This document shows, one piece after another, positions 43,453 to 52,832 of a DNA stretch of 64,000 bases (positions are counted from its first letter, which is position 1; each line of letters begins with the position of its first letter). The translations under genes and the position numbers were made by a program. Source of the DNA: LMUY01 sp965199095 (GTDB taxonomy: Bacteria > Pseudomonadota > Alphaproteobacteria > Acetobacterales > Acetobacteraceae); contig CBDAQM010000006.1 of NCBI GenBank assembly GCA_965199095.1, positions 1,116,001-1,180,000 on the forward strand. The letters run 5' to 3'. The notes beneath the pieces were generated by a model. The model worked only from the letters and a program-made list of their open reading frames with translations, was not told the DNA's origin and made no database searches.

Positions 43453-44357
43453 AGCAGGCCGCGGAGCCCGGTGGCGAGCGGCACGGCGGCGCTGAGCCCC
43501 AGGGCGGCACGCCCGCGCGACGGGTCCCCAACGGAGTGGCGGATTTCGCCCGCTCTTGGCGGGCCGTGGGCGATCTGCGGCGTCACGCCATGGATCGCGC
43601 CGATGGCTGACGCGAGGTCCAGCACGGAGATAGCCTGTCCGGTGCAGACGTTGAACACCGGCGCGCCGGGCAGGCGCCGCGCCATGGCCTGCAGCAGGGC
43701 GGCGACCACGTCGGCCACGGCCACCAGGTCGCGCGTCTGCCCGCCATCGCCGAACACCGTCAACGGCAGCCCCCGTGCGATCCGGTCGGCGAAGATGGAG
43801 ACCACGCCGGAATAAGGCGAATCCGGCCGCTGCCGGGGACCGTAGACGTTGAAGAAGCGCAGGCCCGTGGTCGGGATGCAGCGGGTATGGGTGGCGACGG
43901 CGGCGTGCAGCTCCCCGGCGAGTTTGTCGGCGCCGTAGGCGGATTGCGGCCGCTTGGGCGCGTCCTCGCCGATCGGGACGGCCGGGCAGTCGCCGTAGAC
44001 CGCGGCGGACGAGGCGTAGACGAACGGAATCCGCCGGCCGCTGGCCGCGATGGCGTCCAGCAGGGTGAGGGTGCCGCCGAGATTGGTCCGGTGGGTGCCG
44101 AGCAAATCCTCCTCCGAGCGCTGCACGGAGGCGATGGCCGCCAGGTGAAAACACCCGTCGACGCCAGCCATCGCCTGGCGGACCAGCGCCGGATCGGCCA
44201 CCGAGCCGTGCAGCAGGGTGGCGCCCGGCGGCAGGTTGTCGGCCGAACCAGTGGAAAGGTCGTCCAGCACACGCACGCCGTGGCCGGCGGCGACCAGCGC
44301 ATCGGCCAAATGCGAGCCGATGAAGCCGCATCCGCCGGTAACCAAATAGAGCGCCAT
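43407..44357 (-). CDS. NAD-dependent epimerase/dehydratase (UDP-sugar epimerase-like)
   Basis: A 316-residue extended SDR. The NAD loop is VTGGCGFIGSHL and the catalytic motif is SAYGADKLAGE (YxxxK), with the preceding SSAAVYG. FFNVYGPRQRPDSPYSGVVSIFADR is typical of UDP-glucose/GlcNAc 4-epimerases. It probably provides a nucleotide sugar for the glycosyltransferases to the right. It is followed upstream by the repeat element region at 44461. Confidence 0.88.
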   Translation of the reverse strand: MALYLVTGGCGFIGSHLADALVAAGHGVRVLDDLSTGSADNLPPGATLLHGSVADPALVRQAMAGVDGCFHLAAIASVQRSEEDLLGTHRTNLGGTLTLLDAIAASGRRIPFVYASSAAVYGDCPAVPIGEDAPKRPQSAYGADKLAGELHAAVATHTRCIPTTGLRFFNVYGPRQRPDSPYSGVVSIFADRIARGLPLTVFGDGGQTRDLVAVADVVAALLQAMARRLPGAPVFNVCTGQAISVLDLASAIGAIHGVTPQIAHGPPRAGEIRHSVGDPSRGRAALGLSAAVPLATGLRGLLYRAAATSAGEGASV

Positions 44358-44460
44358 CTAGCAAGTCTCCGGCAAGCGTTCGACGTCTGGCAACCCTGCC
44401 ATGAACCGACAGGGTGATCTGCAAAACCCCGCTGCCATAGCGAAAGGGAGATCAGTTGTG

Positions 44461-44641
44461 GCTGTGGCTAGTAGATCGATTCCATGAAACCGACCCTATC
44501 GAGAGGACGTCGTAGGATGGGCTTTAGCCCACCACGGCCTCTTACGGTGCCGCCTCGAAGCGGTGGGCTGAAGCCCACCCTACAAAGGGTCTGCGTCGGG
44601 CGGCGGGATAGGAGTCGTTTCATGAAAGCGCTGTGGCTAGT
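44461..44641. mobile_element. MITE-like element flanked by 12-base direct repeats
   Basis: The direct repeat GCTGTGGCTAGT occurs at 44461-44472 and 44630-44641. Just inside are imperfect 21-base inverted repeats (44480-44500 and 44607-44627, 16 of 21 matching, sharing CATGAAAC and CCTATC). The centre holds the REP-like pair at 44512-44583. No gene is inside. The right direct repeat contains the stop codon of the 44637-45602 epimerase. This is the layout of a small non-autonomous transposon. Confidence 0.6.
44512..44583. repeat. REP-like inverted pair
   Basis: Left arm GTAGGATGGGC then TTTAGCCCACC; right arm GGTGGGCTGAAGCCCACCCTAC. The arms are inverted relative to each other, and each holds its own GGGCT...AGCCC palindrome. 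A cruciform or a strong RNA hairpin is expected, and it could terminate transcription from both sides. Confidence 0.75.
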
Positions 44642-45602
44642 TCCCATGGTATGATTGGAACCAATAAACAAACCGCGGGATGCCAATTTCGAGCGGCGTG
44701 CTCGGCACATACCCGGCCAGCGCCGCGATCCGGTCGACCGAGGCCCAGGTCTCCACCACGTCGGCGGGCGGCCGCGGCATGGTCTGCACGATGGCGGGGC
44801 GGCCGAGCGATTGCTCCAGGAGCTCGACCAGCCGGGTCACCAACTCGGCACGGTTGTTGCCGATGTTGAGGATCCGCGGCGGACCCGGCGGGGGCGGCTT
44901 GTCCAGCACGCCCAGCACGCCGGCCACGATGTCGTCGATATAGGTGAAGTCCCGCTTCAGCGTGCCGCCCTCATAGAGGGTGATCGGCTGTCCAGCGGTG
45001 ATGGCTTTGGCGAAACCGTAATACGCCATGTCCGGCCTGCCCCACGGCCCGTACACGGTGAAGAAGCGCAGCCCGGTCTGCGGCAGGGCATACAGGTGCG
45101 TGTAGGCGTGGCTGATCAACTCGTCCGCCCGCTTGGTGGCTGCGTACAGCGAGGTCGGCTGGTCCACCTGCCCCGCCTCCTCCAGCGGGAAGTCGACACC
45201 CAGCCCGTAGACGGAGGACGAGCTGGCATAGACCAGGTGGCGAAGCTGCGGCAGGGACCGCGCGGCCTCCAGCACGACGAGGTGGCCCATGACGTTGGAA
45301 TGCACGTAGGCGTAGGGGTTCACCATCGAATAGCGGACCCCCGCCTGCGCGGCGAGGTGGACGACATGGGTGATGCCGGGTTCGGCGGCCACGATCGCCG
45401 CCATCGCCGCCCGGTCCGCCACATCCGCCCGGTGCAGGGTGAAGCCGGGCTGGCCGAGCCGGGCGACCCGCGCCTCCTTCAGCGCCACGTCGTAGTAGTC
45501 GTTGAACACGTCGACGCCAACGACGCGGACGCCGTCCGCCAGTAGGCGCGCGGCCACGTGGTAGCCAACGAAGCCCGCCACACCGGTGAGAAGGACGATC
45601 AC
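44637..45602 (-). CDS. NAD-dependent epimerase (UDP-glucuronate 4-epimerase-like)
   Basis: A 321-residue extended SDR. The NAD loop is LLTGVAGFVGYHV, then VVGVDVFNDYYDVALKEARVARL and VVHLAAQAGVRYSMVNPYAYV, diagnostic of the UDP-GlcA epimerase group. The catalytic YAATKRADE follows, with RFFTVYGPWGRPDMA. GTG 45602 is chosen because it immediately precedes the first beta-strand. It should provide UDP-galacturonate-type sugar for the surface glycan. Its stop codon lies in the MITE direct repeat. Confidence 0.9.
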   Translation of the reverse strand: MIVLLTGVAGFVGYHVAARLLADGVRVVGVDVFNDYYDVALKEARVARLGQPGFTLHRADVADRAAMAAIVAAEPGITHVVHLAAQAGVRYSMVNPYAYVHSNVMGHLVVLEAARSLPQLRHLVYASSSSVYGLGVDFPLEEAGQVDQPTSLYAATKRADELISHAYTHLYALPQTGLRFFTVYGPWGRPDMAYYGFAKAITAGQPITLYEGGTLKRDFTYIDDIVAGVLGVLDKPPPPGPPRILNIGNNRAELVTRLVELLEQSLGRPAIVQTMPRPPADVVETWASVDRIAALAGYVPSTPLEIGIPRFVYWFQSYHGN

Positions 45603-45737
45603 CCGGCAGTCATGCGACGGGGCCGGGCGGGATGCAACATGGCAGCCTCCCTCCTTCCGGGCTCCGACAGCCATATCCCACCTCGACACCCGGCAAGTGG
45701 CACATTATGGAGGCGGGCACAAAGGCGGCAAGAACAA

Positions 45738-47219
45738 GTGGCGGAATCGCAGATTCCCATCGGTTTGGCGCTCGGTGAGGCCGGCCTCGATGTCCGATTT
45801 CACCGCGAGCGGCGGCAGACCGCGGCAGCGAACGCCCGCGCGGATCGGGAAGAGACACGCGCCCAGGTCGCGGAAGCGCGGGCAGCCGAGGCAGAGAGAC
45901 GTCTGGCGGCCATAGAGGCGAGCGCCGCCTGGAAGCTGACCTTGCCAGCACGCCGCGTGGCAAACGCCGTTCCGAAGCCGATCTACGGCATGCTTCGCAG
46001 CCTGCCCGCGCGGTTGCGACGTGGCCCTGCCGGCATCTCCGAAGCGGGCGCTCCTGCCGACCCTGAGTGGATGCAGCCAGACCCTGCGCCGCGCAACGCC
46101 GCAAGGGCCCTGCTGATCGATAACAACTGGCCACGGCCAGACCGCGATGCGGGCTCGATAGAGATCGTCAATTTGGCTGTGGGCCTGCGCGCGCTCGGCT
46201 TCCAGGTGGTGTTCGCGGTGGACCTCAGCCAGGCCGATGGTGACGACGGGCGCGAAGCACTCGCCGGCCTCGGCGTGCGGTGCATCGGCCTGCCGGACGG
46301 GGCGTCGTTCCGCCCGTTCCTGGAGGCGAGTGGGAGCGGCTACACGCTCGTCGTGTTGAACCGGGTATATTGCGGCGGCCATCACATGGAGGTCGTACGG
46401 ACGTACTGCACGCGGGCGCGTGTCGTCTTCAACACGATCGACCTGCACCACCTCCGGATCGCGCGGGAGGCAGCCGTGCTGGGCAGCCAAGCCGGCGTCG
46501 CCGCGGCCGTGGCGACGCGCGAGCGCGAAGAGTGGCTGGCGGCGGAAGCAGACGCGACGTTCGTGGTGTCGGACGCCGAGCGGGACTTGCTCCGCACGAC
46601 AGTGCCCGGTGCGGATGTGCTCGTGCTTCCGCTGGCGCGTGACGTGCAGCCTCCCCAAACACCCTTTTCGCTTCGTTCCGGGATCGGGTTCATCGGCGGG
46701 TTTGCACATTCGCCGAACGTGGACGCGGTTGCCTTCTTCTTGCGGGACGTCTGGCCGATCGTGGTGCAGCGCGAGCCTGCTTGCCGGTTCAGCATCGTCG
46801 GCGCCGGCCTCGCAGCGGATATCCTCGCTGAAGCGCCGGGCAAGGTGGAGTATTTGGGCGCCGTCACGGATATCGGCCCGTGGTTCGAATCCCTGCGCCT
46901 GACCATCGCACCGCTCCGATTCGGCGCAGGCGTGAAGGGAAAGATCGTCTCGAGCCTCGCTGCCGGCGTGCCTTGCGTTGCGACCACGGTCGCTGTCGAG
47001 GGCATGCAGTTGCGCGATGGTGTCGACATCCTGGTGGCGGATGAACCGAAGGCATTGGCGGAGCGGATTTTGCAGGGCTACGACGACCAGCGCCTATGGA
47101 CCCGGCTCAGCGAAGCAGGCTTGGCGCATGTCGGCGCCCAGTTCTCCCCGGACGCCTGGCGCGCGACACTCGTAAAAGCACTCGGCGCCATCGGCGTGCT
47201 GCCCTTGGCTTCGGAGTAA
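45738..47219 (+). CDS. glycosyltransferase (GT4/GT1 fold)
   Basis: A 493-residue protein. After an N-terminal coiled-coil (ADREETRAQVAEARAAEAERRL) a GT-B fold runs from about 130. The C-terminal GT1 region shows GIGFIGGFAHSPNVDAV, FSIVGAGLAADIL, APLRFGAGVKGKIVSSLAAGVPCVATTVAVEGM, with the nucleotide-sugar-binding E. GTG 45738 is a best guess as the open frame extends upstream into the epimerase gene. It probably adds one sugar in the glycan built by the downstream genes. Confidence 0.82.
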   Translation: MAESQIPIGLALGEAGLDVRFHRERRQTAAANARADREETRAQVAEARAAEAERRLAAIEASAAWKLTLPARRVANAVPKPIYGMLRSLPARLRRGPAGISEAGAPADPEWMQPDPAPRNAARALLIDNNWPRPDRDAGSIEIVNLAVGLRALGFQVVFAVDLSQADGDDGREALAGLGVRCIGLPDGASFRPFLEASGSGYTLVVLNRVYCGGHHMEVVRTYCTRARVVFNTIDLHHLRIAREAAVLGSQAGVAAAVATREREEWLAAEADATFVVSDAERDLLRTTVPGADVLVLPLARDVQPPQTPFSLRSGIGFIGGFAHSPNVDAVAFFLRDVWPIVVQREPACRFSIVGAGLAADILAEAPGKVEYLGAVTDIGPWFESLRLTIAPLRFGAGVKGKIVSSLAAGVPCVATTVAVEGMQLRDGVDILVADEPKALAERILQGYDDQRLWTRLSEAGLAHVGAQFSPDAWRATLVKALGAIGVLPLASE

Positions 47220-47310
47220 GCGGCTTCGAACGACATCGTCGAACAAGCAGCCCAACCGCTCGGGTGCGGCCAGAGGTTGAGCCGGACTGTCAACCATTTG
47301 ATCAAACAGT

Positions 47311-50300
47311 ATGATCGAGATATTTGAGGGCGCCTTTGCTCAGGGAATCTGCGTGGTGGATGACGGTTCAGTGTTGGGGACGTGGATAGCGGCCGATCTG
47401 GAGTTTGCGCTCACCTGCGATCCCATGCGTGTCGTCGCGCCCGCGCCCTGGGTTGGCCATCTGCCCTTCGCATACTGGCTGGTGCGGACGCAGCGGCCGG
47501 GCACGTTGGTGGAGTTGGGGACGCATTCCGGCAACTCGTATTTCGCCTTCTGCCAAACCATGGCCATGCTGACGCCCACGGGCCGCGCATATGCCGTCGA
47601 CACCTGGGTCGGCGACGAGCACGCCGGGCATTACGGCAAGGACGTTTACGCGAGCGTCGCCGCGTTCAACAGCGAACATTTCAACCCCTTCTCCACCCTG
47701 CTGCGCAGCACCTTCGACGATGCCCGGTCCTATTTCGCGGATGGGTCCGTCGATCTCCTGCACATCGACGGGATGCACACGTACGACGCAGTGCGGCATG
47801 ATTTCGAGACGTGGCAGAGCGCCTTGTCCGCTCGCGCTGTGGTGGTGTTTCACGACATCAACGTGCGCGAGCGCGGCTTCGGCGTATGGCGGTTCTGGGA
47901 GGAAGTTCGGCAGCGTTTCCCGTCTTTCACCTTCCACCATTCCCACGGCCTGGGCGTGCTGGGCGTGGGGGCGGAGCAATCGGCCGCGCTGCAAACGCTG
48001 TTCGCCCTCGGCGAGTCGGCCGCCGCGGGCACGTTCCGCGCCTGCCTCGCTGCACGCGGCGAGGCGTTCCAGCGCAAGGTGGAGGTCGCGGATTTGCGTG
48101 CCGCGGCCGGCGCCGAACGGCGCCGCGCCGTGGATCACGACGCGGCCTTGCAACGCGAGGTCGCGGCGCGCACCGCCGTCGAGGCGCGGGACGCGGAGCG
48201 TGAGGCGGCAACGCGCAGTGCCCTGGAGTGGCATAACGCGATCCTAAGTACTCAACGGGAGCTGATCGCCAGCAAGGACATGGCCGTCGCCCGGTTGGAG
48301 CATACGGTCGCCGCCCGGACCCATGCCCTGGCGGCGCGAGACCAGGTGATCGCGTCGCGTGACTCGCTGGCGGCGCAGTTGCTGGCCGATTTCCGGCACC
48401 AGCGCTTCCTGGCCGGGGAAGAGCGCCGCGTCCGCGACGAGATGCAGCAGGGCTACGAGAAGGCAATCAGCATGCTGAACCGCCATCGCGAGGAGCTGCA
48501 GCACTACGCCGAACGGATCCGGCAGGATCGCGAGGAGCGCCGGGTGCAGGAGATCGCCGACGCGGTGCGGCAGGCGCGGGAAGACGTGGCGAGGGCCGTC
48601 ACGCAAAGCTTCGTCGCATCCACGTCCTGGAAAGTCACGCGCCCGTTGCGTGTCGCCAAACGACTGTTGCGCGGCGGCGACGCGGCCCCGCCTGGATCGC
48701 TCGCATCGCTGCCGAGCCCGCCGGCGCCACCGGCCCTTGCCTTCGAACCCTTGCCGGAGGCGAAACCGCCCGAAGCGGAGGCCACATCGCCGACGACGGA
48801 CGACCCAGGCTCGGACGTGACGGCGCCGACGCGGTTGAAGCTGGCGTTCCGGACCCTGCTCGCCGCGCGGCTGCAGACGTTCCTGTCGGGCCCGAGCAAG
48901 CTGCGTTTGCCCCGCGCTGACACGCCGGACGTCAGCATCATCCTGGTGCTGTTCAACCAGGCGGAGCTGACATTCGCCTGCCTCTGCTCGATCGTGGAGA
49001 CGTTGGCCGACGCTGCGTTCGGCGCGGAGGTGGTGATCGCCGATAACGGATCAACCGACGACACGGTCCAGTTGCTGGAGCGTTTGGACGGCGCCACGAT
49101 CCTGCGCAGCGCGATCAACCTGCACTTCCTTCGGGCGGTCAACCTGGCCGCCCAGTCAGCGCGAGGACGAACGCTGCTGCTGCTGAACAACGACGCGCAA
49201 CTGCTGCCCGGCAGCTTGGCCGCCGCACTGCGGACCTTGGACTCCGACCCCGCGATCGGCGCCGTCGGCGGCCGCATCATCCTGCCGGACGGCACGCTGC
49301 AGGAGGCGGGATCGATCGTCTGGCGGGATGGAACCTGCAGCGGCTACGCCCGCGGCCGCGAGCCGACAGCGCCGGAGGTGATGTTCCAGCGCGACGTGGA
49401 TTACTGCTCCGGCGCCTTCCTGCTGACGCCGGCCGCCCTGTTCCGCGACATGGGGAAGTTCGATGAGCGGTATGCCCCCGCCTATTACGAGGAGGCCGAT
49501 TACTGCGTGCGCCTGTGGGAGGGTGGGCGGCGCGTGGTGTACGATCCCGATGCGGCGATCATCCATTACGAGTTCGGCAGCTCGACCAAGACAGGCGACG
49601 CCCTGCGCCTGCAGGCGGCAAACCACGAAGCGTTCGTGACGCAGCATCGCGCGTGGCTGTCCCGCCAATTCCCGGCCAGCGCACTCAACGCGCTGCCGGC
49701 GAGCCGGGCGCAGACGGGTGCGCTGCGGGTCCTGGTGATGGAGGACCGGGTGCCGCATATCTCGCTCGGAAGCGGCTATCCCCGCTCCAACCGCCTGGTG
49801 CAGGCGCTGGTGGATGCGGGGGCGGACGTGTCGTTCTTCCCGATGACCCGGTTCATCCAAACCTGGCCCGAGCTGCGAAGCGCGCTGGACAAGCGGGTCG
49901 AGGTGATGATCACGGGCGATAAGGCGGAGTTGCACGAGTACCTGGTGGCACGGCCCAAACAGTTCGACGCGTTCGTGATCTGCCGTCCCCACAACATGGA
50001 AGCCTTCCTGCAAGCGGTCGGCCCGCAACGCGAGCTGTTGGGCGGCGGCGCGATCATCTACGACGCGGAGGCCTTGTTCGTCACGCGTGACCTGCAGAAC
50101 CGGGAGCTGGAAGGCAACCCGGCGTCACCGCAGGAACGGCACGCGATGGTGGCTCAGGAAGTGTCGTTGACCCGCCTGGCCGACACCATCCTGTCTGTTT
50201 CGCCCGCGGAGCAGGAGACGATGGAAGAATACGGCGCGCGGGAGGTGCACCTGCTGGGTTTCGCGTTGGACGATGCGCCGCTGCCCACGGCGTATGCGGA

Positions 50301-51900
50301 GCGGGACCAGATCGTGTTCCTGGGCGCCATCACCGCAGACGACCTGCCGAATGCCGAAGCCGTGCGCTGGTTTGCCTCGGACATATTGCCGCCGCTGCGC
50401 GAAGCCCTCGGCCGTCGCGACTTGCGCCTGACGGTGATCGGCGTCAACAAGGCCAAGACGGTTGCGGCATTGGACGGCATCAGCGTGGACCTGGTGGGCA
50501 TGGTCGACGACCTCGCCCCCGCTTTGTCTCGCTCCTTGGTCATGGTGGTGCCGAGCCGCCGGGGCGCCGGCATCCCGTTGAAGGCGCAGCAGGCGGCGAT
50601 GCTCGGGATACCGCTCGTCACCACCACGCTGATTGCCGACCAACTGGGTTGGACAAGCGGCGTGGAGCTGCTCGCCGCCGACGACCCCGCCGCCTTCGCC
50701 GAAGCCTGCGCCCGGCTCTGCAAGGACCAGGCGCTTTGGGAAACCCTAAGGAAGAACGCGCTGGACCGGGTTCGCCGCGACTGCTCACCGCAGGCCTTCG
50801 CCGCCACGGTGAAGGCGGTCCTCGCCGGCGTTCGCCGCGTGCATCGGGAGCCGGAGCGCGGCAGCGACTACGTTCCTCTGCCATCCAAGACTCCGACTCC
50901 TCCAGCGGAACCGCTGACGGGGCGTCCGGTGGAGCACGACTGGAGCGTAGCCGTTCCGTTCGGCTACGTGCCGGCAGCCACGCAGCCGCGCTTGGGGGTG
51001 ATCTGCCATCTGTTCCACACCTCCACTGCAGCGGAGTTCCTGTACTATTTGCGCTGTCTCCCGCTCCCGGCGGATTTGTTCCTGTCCACCGACACGCCGG
51101 AGAAAGCGGCGGAGCTGCGCGACGCCTTTGCTGCCTGGGGCGGCGGCAGCGTCGAGGTACGCGTCGTCCCCAATCGGGGCCGCGACATCGCGCCGAAACT
51201 GGTGGGCTTCGCCGACGTGCACGGACGCTACGACCTCGTGCTGCACCTGCACTCCAAAATGTCATCCCACGCCGCCTTCCTGGCGCCCTGGCGCTCCTAC
51301 CTGTTGGAGACGCTGCTCGGCTCGCCGGAGGTGGTGCGCAGCATTCTGGACGCATTCACCCGCCTGCCGGACCTGGGGATGGTCGCCCCGCAGCATTTCG
51401 AGGCGGTTCGCCGCTGGCTCGGCTGGAACGGCAATTATGCCTCTGCCGCCGCGCTGGCCAAACGCATGGGCGTGACCCTGTCGAACCGCCGGGCGCTGGA
51501 CTTCCCGTCCGGCTCCATGTTCTGGGCGCGCCCGGCGGCGCTGCAGCCGTTGTTGGACCTGAACCTGTCCTTCGACGATTTTCCGGCGGAGGATGCGCAG
51601 CTCGATCACACGCCGGCGCACGCGATCGAGCGGCTGTTCTTCTACTCCTGTGAGCGGAGCGGCCATAGCTGGCTGAAAGTGGCCCAGCCGGCGCTGATGT
51701 TCGACACGCGCACGATCGCGGAGATCATCGTCCCAGCCGATCTCAGCCGCTTCGCTGCCACGCACGGCGTGATGCTGAGCGGCCCGGCGCCGATCCCAAC
51801 CCGCGACGAGCCGGCGCCGCTCATCAAACGCATACCGCCGGGTCTCGCCGCCCGCCTGGCCAACCGGCCGATCAGCCAAGCTGGGGGAAAGCCGTGCTGA
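47311..51900 (+). CDS. giant fusion: methyltransferase, coiled coil, GT2, GT1 and RgpF-like domains
   Basis: A 1529-residue protein. Residues about 60-215 are a class I SAM methyltransferase of the Methyltransf_24 type (TLVELGTHSGNSYFAFC, LLHIDGMHTYDAV, VVFHDINVRERGFGVW). Residues about 250-430 are coiled coil. About 540-780 is a GT2 domain (DVSIILVLFNQAELTF, VVIADNGSTDDT, LLLNNDAQLLPGS). About 805-1170 is a GT1-like domain (VVPSRRGAGIPLKAQQAAMLGIPLV). From about 1230 an RgpF/rhamnan-synthesis domain follows (VVPNRGRDIAPKLVGFADVHGRYDLVLHLHSKMS). It likely polymerises and caps a surface polysaccharide in one polypeptide. Confidence 0.9.
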   Translation: MIEIFEGAFAQGICVVDDGSVLGTWIAADLEFALTCDPMRVVAPAPWVGHLPFAYWLVRTQRPGTLVELGTHSGNSYFAFCQTMAMLTPTGRAYAVDTWVGDEHAGHYGKDVYASVAAFNSEHFNPFSTLLRSTFDDARSYFADGSVDLLHIDGMHTYDAVRHDFETWQSALSARAVVVFHDINVRERGFGVWRFWEEVRQRFPSFTFHHSHGLGVLGVGAEQSAALQTLFALGESAAAGTFRACLAARGEAFQRKVEVADLRAAAGAERRRAVDHDAALQREVAARTAVEARDAEREAATRSALEWHNAILSTQRELIASKDMAVARLEHTVAARTHALAARDQVIASRDSLAAQLLADFRHQRFLAGEERRVRDEMQQGYEKAISMLNRHREELQHYAERIRQDREERRVQEIADAVRQAREDVARAVTQSFVASTSWKVTRPLRVAKRLLRGGDAAPPGSLASLPSPPAPPALAFEPLPEAKPPEAEATSPTTDDPGSDVTAPTRLKLAFRTLLAARLQTFLSGPSKLRLPRADTPDVSIILVLFNQAELTFACLCSIVETLADAAFGAEVVIADNGSTDDTVQLLERLDGATILRSAINLHFLRAVNLAAQSARGRTLLLLNNDAQLLPGSLAAALRTLDSDPAIGAVGGRIILPDGTLQEAGSIVWRDGTCSGYARGREPTAPEVMFQRDVDYCSGAFLLTPAALFRDMGKFDERYAPAYYEEADYCVRLWEGGRRVVYDPDAAIIHYEFGSSTKTGDALRLQAANHEAFVTQHRAWLSRQFPASALNALPASRAQTGALRVLVMEDRVPHISLGSGYPRSNRLVQALVDAGADVSFFPMTRFIQTWPELRSALDKRVEVMITGDKAELHEYLVARPKQFDAFVICRPHNMEAFLQAVGPQRELLGGGAIIYDAEALFVTRDLQNRELEGNPASPQERHAMVAQEVSLTRLADTILSVSPAEQETMEEYGAREVHLLGFALDDAPLPTAYAERDQIVFLGAITADDLPNAEAVRWFASDILPPLREALGRRDLRLTVIGVNKAKTVAALDGISVDLVGMVDDLAPALSRSLVMVVPSRRGAGIPLKAQQAAMLGIPLVTTTLIADQLGWTSGVELLAADDPAAFAEACARLCKDQALWETLRKNALDRVRRDCSPQAFAATVKAVLAGVRRVHREPERGSDYVPLPSKTPTPPAEPLTGRPVEHDWSVAVPFGYVPAATQPRLGVICHLFHTSTAAEFLYYLRCLPLPADLFLSTDTPEKAAELRDAFAAWGGGSVEVRVVPNRGRDIAPKLVGFADVHGRYDLVLHLHSKMSSHAAFLAPWRSYLLETLLGSPEVVRSILDAFTRLPDLGMVAPQHFEAVRRWLGWNGNYASAAALAKRMGVTLSNRRALDFPSGSMFWARPAALQPLLDLNLSFDDFPAEDAQLDHTPAHAIERLFFYSCERSGHSWLKVAQPALMFDTRTIAEIIVPADLSRFAATHGVMLSGPAPIPTRDEPAPLIKRIPPGLAARLANRPISQAGGKPC

Positions 51901-52832
51901 GGCAGCTTTGGTCCCGGGCGAAGCCAGCCCGCGTGTCCGTGGTCGTGCCACTGTATAACCACGCCCGCTACATCGGGGAGGCGGTCGACAGCATCTTGGA
52001 CCAAGGCGCGCTGGTGAAGGAGGTCGTGGTGCTGGACGACGGTTCCTCCGACGGGTCCGTCCAGGCCATGGAGCGCCTCGCCCGGCGAGATAGGCGGATC
52101 CGGTTTGAACGCCAGGCCAACGCGGGCGCGCATGCCGCCATCAACACGGCGCTCGGCTACTGCACCGGCGAGTTGGTCGCTATCTTGAACTCGGACGACG
52201 CGTTCATGCCCGGCCGGCTCGCCGCATTGGTCGAAATACTGGACGAGGATGCAGGTATCGATATCGCTGCGTCCGCGCTCGCCTTCATGAACGGTGACGG
52301 AACGCAAATTGCCAACGCCTGGTACGAGGAGGCGCGGGCGTTCCACGCGTCCGGAGCAGAGCTCGGCGTCAGTCTGGTGAACGGCAATTTCCTGATGACG
52401 ACGTCGAATTTGGTCTTCCGCCGCACGATGCTCGACTCAGTCGGGCGGTTCGCATGCTTCCGTTACGTCCACGACCTGGACTGGATCTTGCGTGCCCTGG
52501 CCCTGGGCCGGCGGATCGCGATCACCGACCGCCCGTTGCTGCGCTATCGCATCCATGCCCAGAACACGATCAGTGAGGAGCACGGCCGGGTGCGCGCCGA
52601 GTGGGCCATCGCCGCCGCGGGATACCTCACGCTGTTATGGGACCGCCCGGGCGCACCGCCGATCGACTGGGCCCATGCCGCGGCGCTGTGCGACGTGCTG
52701 CGCAAGCATGCGCTCGACCGCGCCGTGGCGCCCTGCATGGCTTATCTTCGGCGCGGCGGTTCCCTGTCGCTGGACACGGCGCCCTTGATGGAGGACGCGG
52801 CGTTCAAGGACCGCGTCCGCGGCTGGGTCTGA
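51894..52832 (+). CDS. GT2-family glycosyltransferase
   Basis: A 312-residue GT-A glycosyltransferase. VSVVVPLYNHARYIGEAVDSIL, EVVVLDDGSSDGS and AILNSDDAFMPGRL (DxD-type) define the family. GTG 51894 overlaps the end of the giant gene with GGGGGA upstream. No membrane segment, so it acts at the cytoplasmic face. It is coupled to the next gene by TGATG. Confidence 0.9.
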   Translation: MLRQLWSRAKPARVSVVVPLYNHARYIGEAVDSILDQGALVKEVVVLDDGSSDGSVQAMERLARRDRRIRFERQANAGAHAAINTALGYCTGELVAILNSDDAFMPGRLAALVEILDEDAGIDIAASALAFMNGDGTQIANAWYEEARAFHASGAELGVSLVNGNFLMTTSNLVFRRTMLDSVGRFACFRYVHDLDWILRALALGRRIAITDRPLLRYRIHAQNTISEEHGRVRAEWAIAAAGYLTLLWDRPGAPPIDWAHAAALCDVLRKHALDRAVAPCMAYLRRGGSLSLDTAPLMEDAAFKDRVRGWV

